Below are positions 1 to 10,314 of a DNA stretch of 64,000 nt, piece by piece. Within the stretch, counting starts at the first letter, position 1. Each line of letters begins with the position of its first letter. Below the pieces are notes generated by a model. The model was not told the origin of the DNA, ran no database searches, and worked only from the letters and a program-made list of their open reading frames with translations. The translations under genes and the position numbers were made by a program. Source of the DNA: Cololabis saira (lineage: Eukaryota > Chordata > Actinopteri > Beloniformes > Belonidae); the NCBI RefSeq assembly GCF_033807715.1, contig NC_084599.1, positions 32,712,160 to 32,776,159 of the forward strand, written 5' to 3'.

Positions 1-73
1 AGATCTTATGCTGTTTACAGCTCCTTGAGAACTTGAATGGACAGATGGATGGTTTTTACCTCTCAATGTAGGG

Positions 74-880
74 CAGGGGTCGGCAACCCAAAATGTTGAA
101 AGGTCCATATTGGACCAAAAAAAACAAATATGTCTAGAGCCGCAAAAAATTAAAAGTCTTGTATAAGCCTTATAATGAAGGGAACGCATGCTGTATGTAT
201 CTATATTAGTTATATTAGCCTATTATCAAAATGACTAAGTTGGCTACAAATACATAAGAGTTCACATACCTGCATAAAAGCGCAGTCTGCTCAATATCGA
301 TCACATCACACGACTCAACACAATAATTGAGTATGCTGGCGCTGAACTTATGTCATTGATTTTCTGATCGGTGATGTTACCTGCCATTTTAATGGCCCTT
401 CCCTTCACTGTCTTAGCGGAGGGAGTCTGTATTATCTCCGTTTTGTTTTCGAAGTCTGCAAATAGGTCTGCAATGAATGCAAATGATTCGGTCCAAGTAA
501 CGTTGAATCCTCTTTTCTCCTCAGTTATTTTTCTCTTTTTCCCTTTGGAAACAATCCCTTTGGCCGGTTTGTTTACAACAGCCACCTGCCTGGCGCCGCC
601 CTGCTGGTAGAAAACGTGTGTCGCAGGCTATGACGCAAATCTTCATTAACAGAAAGGTTGAAATTTAATATTTATTCTACACATTTTTACAGTATTGGAA
701 AACGTTAAGAATGTTTGTGTCATGTTTGTCCTCCTATAGAAACCATATTAAAACAAAAAATATATTTCCCTCCTCCATCTATTTCCATATTCAAACATTT
801 TTTAAAAAGCTCCAGGGAGCCACTAGGGCGGCGCTAAAGAGCCGCATGCGGCTCTAGAACCGCGGCTTGCCGACCCCCCG
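74..880. mobile_element. Non-autonomous hAT element, CAGGGGTCGG family, copy 1
   Basis: The ends are inverted repeats (CAGGGGTCGGCAACCC at the left; the right end reads CGGGGGGTCGGCAAGCC on the other strand). The element is flanked by a perfect 8-bp target duplication, ATGTAGGG, at 66-73 and 881-888. Eight-base duplications and CAGGGG ends are typical of hAT transposons. Inside, the minus strand from 585 to 301 is open for 94 codons. Its first half (for example KRKITEEKRGFNVTWTESFA) resembles the N-terminus of hAT-derived proteins of the GTF2IRD2 type, and its end (ITDQKINDISSAPAYSI) resembles an internal transposase segment. This suggests a copy shortened by internal deletion of a transposase gene; that similarity is from memory. 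The subterminal GCCGCATGCGGC palindrome at the right end is shared with the second copy at 1763. Confidence 0.85.
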
Positions 881-1044
881 ATGTAGGGCAACCTTCGATG
901 GTGTGTGAAGAGGATCGAAGGGGCCCAAAGGTTGACCTACATCGAGAGGTAAAAGTTGGCAGCAGCATCCATCCAAAGGCACAAATAGTTAAACTGACAT
1001 TTCCTCTGCTTTTGTACTGGATGATGTACAACAAAAATATTACT

Positions 1045-1146
<102 letters not shown>

Positions 1147-1762
1147 AGAGAGTAAAGTGAAAACTGAGGAGAAGCACTTGTACGTTGGTTAAACATTCCC
1201 CTGCGCTCTCCCACAGTGGCTGGACCGCTGACTAGTATTTTCCAGAACATGGGTGGAAAACATTTTACAATATAGAGCTTTGCGCATTCACATATAAACA
1301 TATGCACCTCCAGTGTATATACACACACACACACCTGGAAGGCTTACACAGCTTTACATGGAGAGCTGGTTCTCAGCCAACGGCTACTGCCAACATCCCA
1401 TCATCCCACTTTTCACCTGGCAGTGTCTACACAGTGCATCCTTTTCCAGCTATCCTATTAAACCATGGCTGTGTTTCTGTGCATGCAGGTGTTAATGCGG
1501 AGGGCTCTAATATGATAATGTGTCGGAAAATAAAGTAGTGGCGAGGTGAGATGTGTGCATTAAGAAACAGGCCAGTGAAGGCTGTTCATGGGCAGTGGGG
1601 CCTCGTTCCAACCACATCACAGTTTCTCTCCTAATAGACTTCATCTTAAACTGATTGCAATGGGTCACAGCAGCAGCTGCCAGTGACTTACAGTATACCT
1701 TCACTCTGCAGTATGGACCAGCGTTGTCATTGGATTAGAGAGACAGCTTTAACAGTTTAGCT

Positions 1763-2392
1763 CAGGGGTCCGCAACCCGCGGCTCTAGAGCCGCATGCGG
1801 CTCTTTAGCGCCACCCTAGTGGCTCCTGGAGCTTTTTCAAAAATGTTTCACCTTTTTTTCCTTTTTTTCCCCTTTTTCTTCTTTTTTTTCTTCCTTTTTT
1901 TCTCTTTTTTTCTCTTTCTTTTCTCTTTTTTCTCTTTTTTTTCCTTTCTTTCTTTCTTTTCTTGTTTTTTTTTCTTTTTTTTTCTTTTTTCCCTTTTTTC
2001 TTCTTTTTTTCTTCCTTTTTTCTCTTTCTTTGTCTTTATTTTCTCTTTTTTTCCTTTTTTTCTTTCTTTTCTTGTTTTTTTTTCTTTTTTCTTCTTTCTT
2101 TCCTTTTTTTCCTCTTTTTTTCTTCCTTTTTTCCTTTCCTTTTTAATCTCGACATTTTGGCTTTTTTCTCGACATTTCGACTTTTTTCTCAACATTTGAA
2201 CTTTTTTCTCGAGATTGTACTTCAACATTAATCTCCACATTTTGACTTTTTTTTCAACATTTCTCCTTTAACCATTTGTCTTCATTCTAAGGTTTATACA
2301 AGACCTTTCATTTTTTGCGGCTCCAGACATATTCGTTTTTTGTGTTTTTGGTCTAATATGGCTCTTTCAACATTTTGGGTTGCCGACCCCTG
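1763..2392. mobile_element. Non-autonomous hAT element, CAGGGGTCGG family, copy 2 (inverted)
   Basis: The ends are CAGGGGTCCGCAACCC and, on the other strand, CAGGGGTCGGCAACCC. A perfect 8-bp duplication, GTTTAGCT, lies at 1755-1762 and 2393-2400. The right 110 bases are the reverse complement of the left part of the copy at 74-880, so the two copies are in opposite orientation. The interior has been replaced or expanded by a long pyrimidine tract followed by degenerate tandem copies of a CTCGACATTTTGGCTTTTTT-like unit between about 2145 and 2270. No transposase remains. Confidence 0.88.
1846..2144. repeat. About 300-bp pyrimidine tract inside the hAT copy
   Basis: Almost pure C/T on the plus strand, mostly (T)nC, TTTC and TTCC blocks, with very few purines. 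It lies entirely within the hAT element at 1763-2392. The Phe-rich (plus) and Lys-rich (minus) open frames across it are composition artefacts. Confidence 0.95.
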
Positions 2393-2400
2393 GTTTAGCT

Positions 2401-3119
2401 TGACAGTCAATACATTTAGAAACACTGTTTCGCCCAGCTGCAGGAAGCACAACTAGGCCATTGATTTACCTGAACCCTTTCTTTGTCGCAATATACATGT
2501 AAATGAAACAAATAACTTTACCACCTAGGGTAAGTAAGGTTATGTGATGGCAGGAGGTGATAGTGTCTACTTTCAGCTTGTTAGTTTTGGATTTTTCTGA
2601 TTGGCCACTCATCAAAACATCTGATACATTTTGGGTTTAGCGGGCGGCAGCAAATGGTTAACAGGGAACTGGACACAATTACAATTTTTTTGTTTTCTTG
2701 TATCACGCTGTATCGGCTTCTACGAGCACCTAGAGGTCAAAGTTTGCAGCAGGAACTGAGGAACATGCTTAGGGGGTATAAATCAGTTTCATGTAGGATC
2801 TAGTTTTTCTTTAACTGGACCAATAAAAAAATGTGTTTTTCTATTTTTGCTATGTTTGTTTGTTTTTCATCATGTAAACACACTGACTGAAGCCAGATGA
2901 AGATACAAGAACACCAGAGTTTTGACGGGCAAGAATTTGATGCTTTACCCGAGAAAAGCTGAGAATATGAATGATAAGGGAACCAACAATGTGTGGTAGC
3001 AACAGAACACAAGTGTTGCACAGACAGGAGGCAAAATCACACAGATTGATGACGTTTATGGCAGCAACACATCTTTAAAAAGTTGGAAGAGGGGAATATT
3101 ACCATTGTGTAGCATCCCC
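2401..3119. other. Unassigned intergenic sequence
   Basis: Between the second hAT element and the Tc1 fragment I see no open frame with recognisable protein similarity, no terminal repeats and no RNA gene. Composition is ordinary for the window. Confidence 0.5.
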
Positions 3120-3435
3120 TGGTCTTCTAAACATATGGCAAAGTGAGGAGACTAATAACTGGATTTTTCATTTCATGATGCTCCAAATGTTTTCTGTTGG
3201 TGAAAGGTCCAAACTGCAAGCTGACTAGTTTAGCAATCGTACTCTTCTCCTGTGAAGCTACGCTGTAGTGGTTAGGGTTAGGATGCAGTATGTGGTTTAG
3301 CATTGTCCCTGATATAGACGTTGTTTGGATAGGAGCATTATGTTCCTCCAAAACCTCTACATACTTTTTTGGTGCCTTTCCAGATGTGTAAGGTGCCCGC
3401 TTCATGGACACCTGTGCAACCCCATACCATGATTC
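3120..3435 (-). pseudogene. Tc1/mariner transposase C-terminal fragment
   Basis: Read on the minus strand across shifting frames, this segment shows the order of signatures found in Tc1-like transposases: GTLHIWKGT, then DNAKPHTA (codons near 3307-3285), then SPTENIWSIMK (near 3213-3170). The DNAKPHTA box contains the second catalytic Asp of the DD(34)E triad and the NIW box lies near the final Glu. Stop codons and frameshifts separate the blocks, so the copy is dead, and the N-terminal DNA-binding half is missing. No terminal inverted repeats were found. Tc1 elements are abundant in fish and this looks like an old copy. A better preserved relative lies at 9290-9885. Confidence 0.7.
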
Positions 3436-4673
3436 TTGAGAGTAAATGACTACTATATTCGGTTACAACTGTATCATTACCTAGGTACAAACATAGTTCC
3501 TAGTCTTCTTCTTGCTTCCTTCTCTTCTTGCATCACTGGTCATCTTGCTGTCTGTCACTCCTCACCAGCCAAACACAAATATCTGGTTACACCAACACTG
3601 ACGACCTCCGCTTCATCCAGGCATTCAACCTCAGAAGCCTCCTTTGTCCAGGCACGTCAACTATTGCTCTTGTACCATCTCTGGCCTTGAAAGACAGCAG
3701 TAACACACCAATCAAGAATTGGCTTGTGTTACAAAGAGAGGACTGCAGAGACACAGTAGCTGGTGGGATTTGCAAAAAATCCTTCTGGGCAGGCCTGAGT
3801 GGGGTTAAGATAGTGAATTATAGCTGAGGAACTGGTCAACAAAGGATTATTTGGGTGATATAATGTACTTGTTAAAGGCAGGTGTGGGTGGTCCACACCT
3901 CTTAGGCAAAAGCGGTTTAGCTGAGGAAATAACAATACCACACAGCAACAATTAGGTTTAAACCATTGCAAAATAAATAAATAATTCAGTCCTAAAATGT
4001 ACATAACACCAGGAACATAAATTCTGGCTACACAGAGAAAATCCTGTCTGTTGGGAGACTTTCAGGGTTTCATATTTATTCTTGTAATATGTCAAACAGG
4101 ACAACCGACAATAAATCATGATATCCTTCTAAAAAAAAAGATATTTCAATTTTTTTTTAGAACACATGCTGGTAAAATAAATAAGTAAAATTAGATGAAT
4201 GAACATAGTTAGGGATAACAGTAATGCAAAGTTGTCATTGTTGTAAAAAAAAGAGAAACAGGGTGAATATTTTTACATAGCATTCATGCTTCCATGAACT
4301 GTCAGCAAGAGTTAACTGCATGCTGTCATTCAGGTTGGTGAAATATGAACTTTTATTGGCAGAATTTTTCAGGAGCACCCAAGGAGTAGAGAAGTTCCAG
4401 TTCAGTGGTGTCAGGATTTATCTCTGCTCTTAACAGATGATATGGTCCTGCTAGCGAGGACTGGAGCGATTTGAAGACAAATGAAAATCAGCGCCTTCAG
4501 AATCTGGGACCATGGTTGACAATCCAAAAAGGGTAGCGTCTGCAGCCGTGTAAGCGCTGTGCCGGTCTGTTGGGACGAAGATAGAGTTGGTCAGAAAGGC
4601 AAGACTCTGTTCGCTGGTTGAACTTTGTTCTCATCCTTTGTTCTCTGTTCAACCTCTGTTGAGGTTCTCTGTT
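3436..4673. other. Unassigned intergenic sequence
   Basis: No gene, terminal repeat pair or RNA gene is visible. Short open frames here lack any recognisable motif or splice context. The stretch runs up to the TTAA that begins the piggyBac-like element. Confidence 0.45.
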
Positions 4674-4677
4674 TTAA

Positions 4678-5727
4678 CCCTTGTGCTGTCTTTGGGTCAA
4701 GGGAGAGTGAAGGGAGAAGAGAAGGAATGAAGGAAGGGAGAAAAGATGGAAGGAAGGAAAGAAGGAAGTAAGGAAGAAAGGAGAAAAGAAGGAAAGAAGG
4801 AAGGAAGTAGGAAAGGGAGTAAGGAAGGGAGAAAAGATGGAAGGGAGGAAAGAAGGGAGAAAAGATGGAAGGAAGGAAGTAGGAAAGGGAGTAAGGAAGG
4901 GAGAAAAGATGGAAGGAAGGGAGAAAGGAGAAAAGAAGGAAGGAAGGAAGTAGGAAAGGGAGTAAGGAAGGGAGAAAAGATGGAAGGAAGGGAGAAAGGA
5001 GAAAAGAGGGAAAGAAGGAAGGAAGTAGGAAAGGAAGGAAGGGAGAAATGAGGAAATAAGGAAGGAAGTAGGAAAGGGAGTAAGGAAGAGAGAAAAGATG
5101 GAAGGGAGGAAAGAAGGGAGAAAAGATGGAAGGAAGGAAAGAAGGAAGTAAGGAAAAAGGAGAAAAGAAGGAAAGAAGGAAAGAAGGAAGTAAGGAAAAA
5201 GGAGAAAAGAAGGAAAGAAGGAAGGAAGTAGGAAAGGGAGTAAGGAAGGGAGAAAAGATGGAAGGGAGGAAAGAAGGGAGAAAAGATGGAAGGAAGGAAG
5301 GAAGTAGGAAAGGAAGGAAGGGAGAAAGGAGGAAAGAAGGAAGGAAGTAGGAAAGGAAGGAAGGGAGAAAGGAGGAAAGAAGGAAGGAAGTAGGAAAGGA
5401 AGGAAGGGAGAAATGAGGAAATAAGGAAGGAAGTAGGAAAGGGAGTAAGGAAGAGAGAAAAGATGGAAGGGAGGAAAGAAGGGAGAGAAGATGGAAGGAA
5501 GGGAGAAAGGAAGGAAAGAAAGAATGGAGAAAAAGAAAGAAAGAAGGGAGGAAAAGAAAGAAAGAAGGGAGGAAAAGCAAATAAGGTAATAAATGAACGA
5601 ATGACGAAAGGGAGGTAGGAAGAAAAAGGAGTAAAGGAGGAAAAGAGGAAAAGGAGAAGGAAGGAGAGAGCAGGAGGAAAGAAGGACAGAAGAATTGGGT
5701 CATTTTGACCCAAAGACAGTACAAGGG
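4678..5727. mobile_element. piggyBac-like MITE (TTAA target) filled by a polypurine array
   Basis: The element is bounded by TTAA at 4674-4677 and 5728-5731. Its ends are near-perfect inverted repeats: left CCCTTGTGCTGTCTTTGGGT and right, on the other strand, CCCTTGTACTGTCTTTGGGT, with one mismatch over about 23 bases. Exact TTAA duplication plus CCC-starting ends is the signature of piggyBac transposons. Nearly everything between the repeats is a purine-rich tandem array, so there is no transposase. The array has probably expanded from a short seed inside the MITE. Confidence 0.82.
4697..5695. repeat. About 1-kb polypurine minisatellite
   Basis: The plus strand is almost entirely A and G, built from GGAA, GAAA and GGGA blocks in longer recurring units such as GGAAAGGGAGTAAGGAAGGG and AGAAAAGATGGAAGG, which reappear every 60-90 bases. 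Such strand-asymmetric mirror-type DNA can form triplexes. Long open frames on both strands here (Pro/Ser/Phe-rich or Lys/Gly/Glu-rich) reflect the absence of stop codons in the repeat, not genes. Confidence 0.95.
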
Positions 5728-5759
5728 TTAACGAAAGGAACAAGACTGCAAATTCAAGC

Positions 5760-6115
5760 AGGCTGAAATGAGTTTCCTCTGCAGGTTTGCTGCTGGACTC
5801 TCCCTATGAGAGGCTGAGAAGTTCAGTCATCCAGCAGGGTTTTGGAGGAGTTACTCTTCTTCACTGAGAGGAACCAGCTGAGGTGGTTCGGGCATCTGGT
5901 TAGGAAACCCTGTGGACACCTCCCTGGGGAGGGCATGTCTCAGCAGATGAAGGGGAGATTATATTTCTCAGCTGGCCTGGGAACACTTTGGTGTCTTCCC
6001 AGAAGAGCTGGAGAGGGTGTCTGAGGACACGGAGGTCCGGGAATCTCTGCTTAGGGCTGCTGCCCCCGTGACTCAAACCACAGGAGACATCAACGGTTGG
6101 ATAGGTATGACTATA
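5760..6115 (+). pseudogene. Non-LTR retrotransposon ORF2 C-terminal fragment
   Basis: The plus strand reads, in broken frames, LRWFGHLVRKPCGHLPGE (5878-5931), a motif typical of the C-terminus of many LINE reverse-transcriptase proteins (LRWFGHV/LxRM). It is followed by a degenerate tail (LGTLWCLPRRAGEGV, then a segment around ISAxGCCPRDSN) of the kind seen at the end of fish LINE ORFs. Frameshifts and stops are present and the endonuclease and RT domains are missing, so this is a 5'-truncated, inactive copy. The LINE clade cannot be fixed from this piece. Confidence 0.6.
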
Positions 6116-6655
6116 AGTTCTGGTGAAAAAAAGGAGATTTGCCCATTTCTTTTCAAAAAACAAGCTTTAAAGTTGGAGTTGGGCTGAATCCAGGGGTCCT
6201 TTTCTTCGTGTACTGAAATCTTGTGTTCAGCTGTGTGAGAGTGGGTGGCTTGTAATTTAAAAATCAGTCTCATAGCATTTTTGTGTGATTTGTCTGAGGA
6301 TCACACATTTGCATTTTGAGCTTCTCTGACTCTGAAAATACAGCCGATTCCCACACAAGCTTTCAGAAGTGGACAAATCACAAAGTCTCTTTTATCTTTA
6401 TAATTTGTTCAGCTTGAATAACACATAATCAGATATCATCACTCAGCGGTTGTTACCCAGAGCAGATTTAAAATATTGATGTCACAGTTTGACTTTGAAA
6501 TGGACTTTAAAGAATGAGAGGAAACAAACATTTTATTTAAAATTCTTATCTGATATGAACAGCTTGAATCGAGCAATGTAACAGCCAATTGGATCTGTGT
6601 TCTTAGAAAATACATGTTTGTGAATCTCTCTGGATACTGGAAACTTGTCTGGAGT

Positions 6656-6661
<6 letters not shown>

Positions 6662-6697
<36 letters not shown>
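6662..6697. repeat. (TA)n microsatellite
   Basis: Eighteen uninterrupted TA units, self-complementary. Confidence 0.97.
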
Positions 6698-6702
<5 letters not shown>

Positions 6703-7454
6703 AAAACAAACCCACAAATCCAGCATCATTTGACCGTGAATAACATACCGTCACTAATTGCTCACTGACGTCAAAAAGCACTGGCCTCACTGGTCGTTTT
6801 ACGTGTTTCAAGCAAACATGGCGGCTTAATCTGTTTAAATACGCAGCAAAAAGTATATTTATGAAGCAAAGTTTTGAGGTAGAGTTTTACACTTCAAATT
6901 AAATCATGAGAGAAAAACCTTTTATTTTCACTGGAATGAAAAACCCAACTTGTAAAGGGCGACCTCACACTGGGAGCATAAATCTGCAAAATAATTTACC
7001 TACAAAAAGCCATAACCCATAATTCAACATTAGCGCCGCAGGTGGCGCGTATTGTGTTACACTTGTATTATTCCCATTATGTTGCACTAGTTTGCGGCTG
7101 TGCAGATTCCAGGCTGTGGTAATGTGTCCAGAACAAATTTCTCCCTGAAGAGGGGGGAGAAAAAAAAATGTCATTACTGAATCTCAAAAGAACTCAGATC
7201 CTCCACCAATTAAAAAAAGCCAAAAAAAAAACTGTTTACCAGCATGGTTCAGTAGCTTATTTAGGCAAAATAAAAAAGATAAAAGCCCTAAATAGGAGGC
7301 TGCTGTCGAGCTCCTCTGTTTTCTCCCTCTTTTCAGTGTCCTAATTTGTCCCACATCGATAACAACCCATTCCCTCCTGGCTGCTGTGACGCTCTCTAAA
7401 GTGACAGATGTTGAGAACTCAGTCCCAGATCGGCATCTCTGTCTCTTTCTCTGT

Positions 7455-7502
7455 CTCTCTCTCTCTCTCTCTCTGTCACACACACACACACACACACACA
7501 CA
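7455..7502. repeat. Compound (CT)n(CA)n microsatellite
   Basis: About ten CT units are followed directly by about thirteen CA units. Confidence 0.95.
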
Positions 7503-8781
7503 TGCAAACTCTTTTTGGTGTACATTAGCACACGCACAAAAATGCCCATTTAAATGCATGAACTCACACACGTTGACATTACGTGTGCTGATGAATATAT
7601 TGGCCTAGTGAAGGGATTAGTTATGTGGGTTGTGTTTGGACTAAATGTGAGGAGGTAGTGACAAAACATGACGCACTGCCAGTAGAGCAGGATCGTTAAT
7701 TACAGTCATTATATCCATCAACCCAAAAACACACATTTGCACATAAATTTACACACAGTCCTTGTGTAACTGCCAGGCTCAAAGTCAAATACCGACGCAC
7801 AACTAAATAAATGTGCACCTGTTGACACAGCTGGACAGAGCTGCGAGGAACACTAACTCCACTCTGTGTGTCACAGAGTTAAATTCCTGTTTGCAGCGTG
7901 AAGGTAAGAGTTTGTGAGGGCCGTCCACCCGCGGCACGTTGGCCTCGCAGGAAGCAGCCCGAGACATGTGACAAACAAGCTCACCTTCATGCAGCCCGGC
8001 TGAGTAATAGCTGGTGGCTTCTGTGGTTTTTCTCTGACAAACGTCTTTCTTCATTACAATCAAATACGCTCCCCTTCTCTTATTTTCTGAACCCAGTGCT
8101 TCCATGGGAACAGAGATTTATTTAAAGCTGTAACACGAGACATCTAGGGTGCTTTGACCAGATATATACTGCACAAGTTGGAGCAAAGAAGCTGCTGCAG
8201 ATAGCATCAACCTCTTATAAACAAAACACCAGGCAACAAACAGCATGCCGGTTTTTTTCTTAGTTTTTTTTTTAGTAAGAGATTCCAGATTATCCAATCT
8301 TGTGTGTGTCTCTTATTCTTTTGCAACAGACCAAAATCAGACATGCATTGGTGGTGCGATTACTTCAAGACAGCGAGTAGGTCGTCTCAGCCGCGTTCAT
8401 GAGTTCCCAGTCACTTGTAATTAATTACTGATTACCTCATCTAACATACACACATCCCTGGAAGTCATTACTTCTCTCTGCACATCTTTATTTCTCGAAC
8501 GACATATATTTTCAGTCAGACATAAACAAAGGCACTGTAAGTAGTTTGTGCTGGGATGGGCAGGGAGCCGTAGAGATGCGCAGTTCTGACACGCAGTCTG
8601 ACAATCAGCAGCCCTGATGTCTCCATCCACTTTATTCCTCACAATCTGTCTCCCTGTGATGTCTTTTTCTCTTTCTAAACAGCGTCTGCTTCTCATATTT
8701 GTTTATTTCCACATGTAAGTTCCAGCACCCGATACCTGGAAAGCAACATCTACGATTAATGTATGTTTCTTAGTAAAACGT

Positions 8782-9035
8782 CTATCCATCCATCCATTTT
8801 CTATACCCGCTTTATCCTTTGCAGGGTCACGGGGGTCTGCTGGAGCCTACCCCAGCTAATTTTTCAGGCGAGAGGCAGGGGTACAGCCTGGACAGGTCGC
8901 CAGTCCATCGCAGGGCCACATAGATAAACAGACAACCAGACACAATCACACCTACGGGCAATTTAGAGTCATCAATTAACTTACTACGCATGTTTTTGGA
9001 CTGTGGGAGGAAGCCGGAGTACCCGGAGGGAACAA
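8782..9035 (-). mobile_element. Non-LTR retrotransposon 3' end with (TGGA)n tail
   Basis: On the minus strand the sequence runs from CCGGGTACTCCGGCTTCCTC, through TTAGCTGGGGTAGGCTCCAG, to AGAAAATGGATGGATGGATGG. This is a very common fish LINE/SINE-type 3' end, with the TGGA microsatellite as its 3' tail. Two other truncated members lie at 44462-44575 (minus) and 62315-62565 (plus). The open frame on the minus strand at 9045-8827 is a feature of the repeat and not a gene. Confidence 0.75.
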
Positions 9036-9289
9036 CGTTCTTCATAAAAAAATGTATTTTAATCTTTGCCAGAAGCGCTAAACACTATTTTAATATGGAA
9101 TATTGTTATGTATCCATCCAAGGATCCCAAAGCTTTCCCCAGCCTTGTTGAGATGTGGCATCCTTTCGGCAGGTGCATGGTCTACCCTGGTGATTGTGCC
9201 ATCAAAATCTGCAGAAGAGTCTAAGGAGATTAATCCTGATCAGATCCCCCAAAAGCTTCTTTTGACAGCAGCTCATGAATATCTGGATG
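9036..9289. other. Unassigned sequence, possibly the 3' flank of the Tc1 copy
   Basis: This short stretch between the LINE tail and the recognisable Tc1 sequence may include the decayed transposase C-terminus and terminal repeat. I cannot place the end of the element. Confidence 0.3.
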
Positions 9290-9885
9290 GTTGAGAAGAT
9301 CTGGAGAGGATTTTTAATTTCATTATGCACCACATGTTTCTAACAGTCTGGACATGCATGCAGGACAGTTCTGCCCCTAAACGCCCCCTACTCAGCCTTT
9401 CCGTATGTTTTTCAGCATTGGCGTGATGAAAGTTCCAAGACCTTCCCTAACAAAGACACTGGGATGGGAGCACACGTTGCTCTGAAAGCTGTATGTAACT
9501 TTCACGGATCGTTTATTTTCCAGATGTGCAGGCTGCCCATTCCTATGCCTCCAGGGATGCAGACGTTAGGTTGAATTTTCTGACCACTTTATGGTTTTCC
9601 AATTTGCCTCAGTCTTTTTTAAATGAGTTGTGGCCCAGAGAAGATGGTGACATTTCTGGATCTTGTTCACATCTGGTTTCTTCTTTGCATGATGCAGCCT
9701 TAGCCTACGATGGTGGATTACATGTCGTGCCGTGTTTTTTTTTTTTGATATCTGGAAGTGCTCCTCAGCCCATTTAATGATTTCCACTATAGAATCAGGC
9801 CTGATGCTGGAAAATACTAGCCGTCCAATCACATTTCTGGCTTTGTTTCTTATGTAAAGACACTTATTATATGAAATTCAAATTC
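9290..9885 (-). pseudogene. Tc1/mariner transposase pseudogene
   Basis: The minus-strand reading from 9832 to 9566 is open and reads like the central part of a fish Tc1 transposase: IIKWAEEHFQIS, then RLRLHHAKKKPDVNKIQK, then HLLWATTHLKKTEANWKTIK, then WSEN where the catalytic block WSDES normally stands. The first catalytic Asp has become Glu, and the following block (around the usual KFEIL to MVWGC region) is missing. The frame then resumes in pieces matching the GSLHIWKG, QVLEQHMLPSR and IENIWRIMK regions, with stops. The copy is therefore internally deleted and has lost a catalytic residue. It is unrelated to neighbouring elements and is probably an old insertion. Confidence 0.8.
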
Positions 9886-9960
9886 AAAGTCCTCTTAATT
9901 TTACTGTTATCCAAAGACTGGGCCCCTAAGATGTCTTATCATTAACATGCTATCAGTTAA

Positions 9961-10310
9961 TGGAGCATGAGGTTCCTTTAAAGAAATGAGACTCATTAGC
10001 TCCACCCTTCGCCACGACGGCCGTCTGGGGTACTGCAGCCAACAGTGAAGCCGGCACGGGAGAACGGGGAGAACGCGCATGCAGCGTCATTTGACGTCAT
10101 TTGACGTCACATCCACAGGACAGCGCGGGAAATTCCGGTCACAATTGCAGCACATTTTGCAGCACACAGCCTGTTCAAGGCAACGGAGAGATACACTAGA
10201 GGGCTCATTCTTTTGGGTTTGGAACGCTTCATCTGACATTATTACTAGAAAACTTAAAAGGTATACGAATTTTTTTCATAAATCCTGCCTCAATCCTGCC
10301 TCATGCTCCT
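9961..10310. mobile_element. TTAA-target MITE, GGAGCATGAGG family, copy 1 (uninterrupted)
   Basis: Flanked by TTAA at 9957-9960 and 10311-10314. The ends are (T/A)GGAGCATGAGG and, on the other strand, AGGAGCATGAGGCAGG. The interior is about 90% similar by eye to the copy at 56237-56846 but lacks the 264-bp insertion that the other copy carries at CCGG; the corresponding empty CCGG is at 10051-10054. A short local duplication of TCATTTGACG is present near 10085-10105. The TTAA target would fit Kolobok or piggyBac; I cannot decide between them without a transposase. Confidence 0.82.
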
Positions 10311-10314
10311 TTAA

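Larger units (their letters stand above)
6116..8780. other. Intergenic sequence with microsatellites only
   Basis: Apart from the (TA)n and (CT)n(CA)n arrays listed separately, I recognise no gene, transposon end or RNA gene in this 2.7 kb. The open frames crossing the 7.4-7.5 kb microsatellite are repeat artefacts. Confidence 0.45.

Noticed and set aside
1795..2240. Phe-rich and Lys-rich open frames of about 130 codons
   Set aside because: They lie on the pyrimidine tract within a hAT element and reflect low-complexity sequence.
3266..3284. Interstitial telomere repeat (TTAGGG)n
   Set aside because: Only about two units (GGTTAGGGTTAGG) within a Tc1 transposase remnant; too short to mean anything.
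4591..5743. Long Pro/Ser/Phe-rich open frames (348 and 377 codons) on the minus strand
   Set aside because: They cross a polypurine tandem array that lacks stop codons by composition; there is no domain, no splice context and they run past the transposon ends.
8827..9045. 72-codon minus-strand open frame as a small gene
   Set aside because: It is the 3' end of a dispersed LINE-type repeat with relatives at 44462 and 62315.
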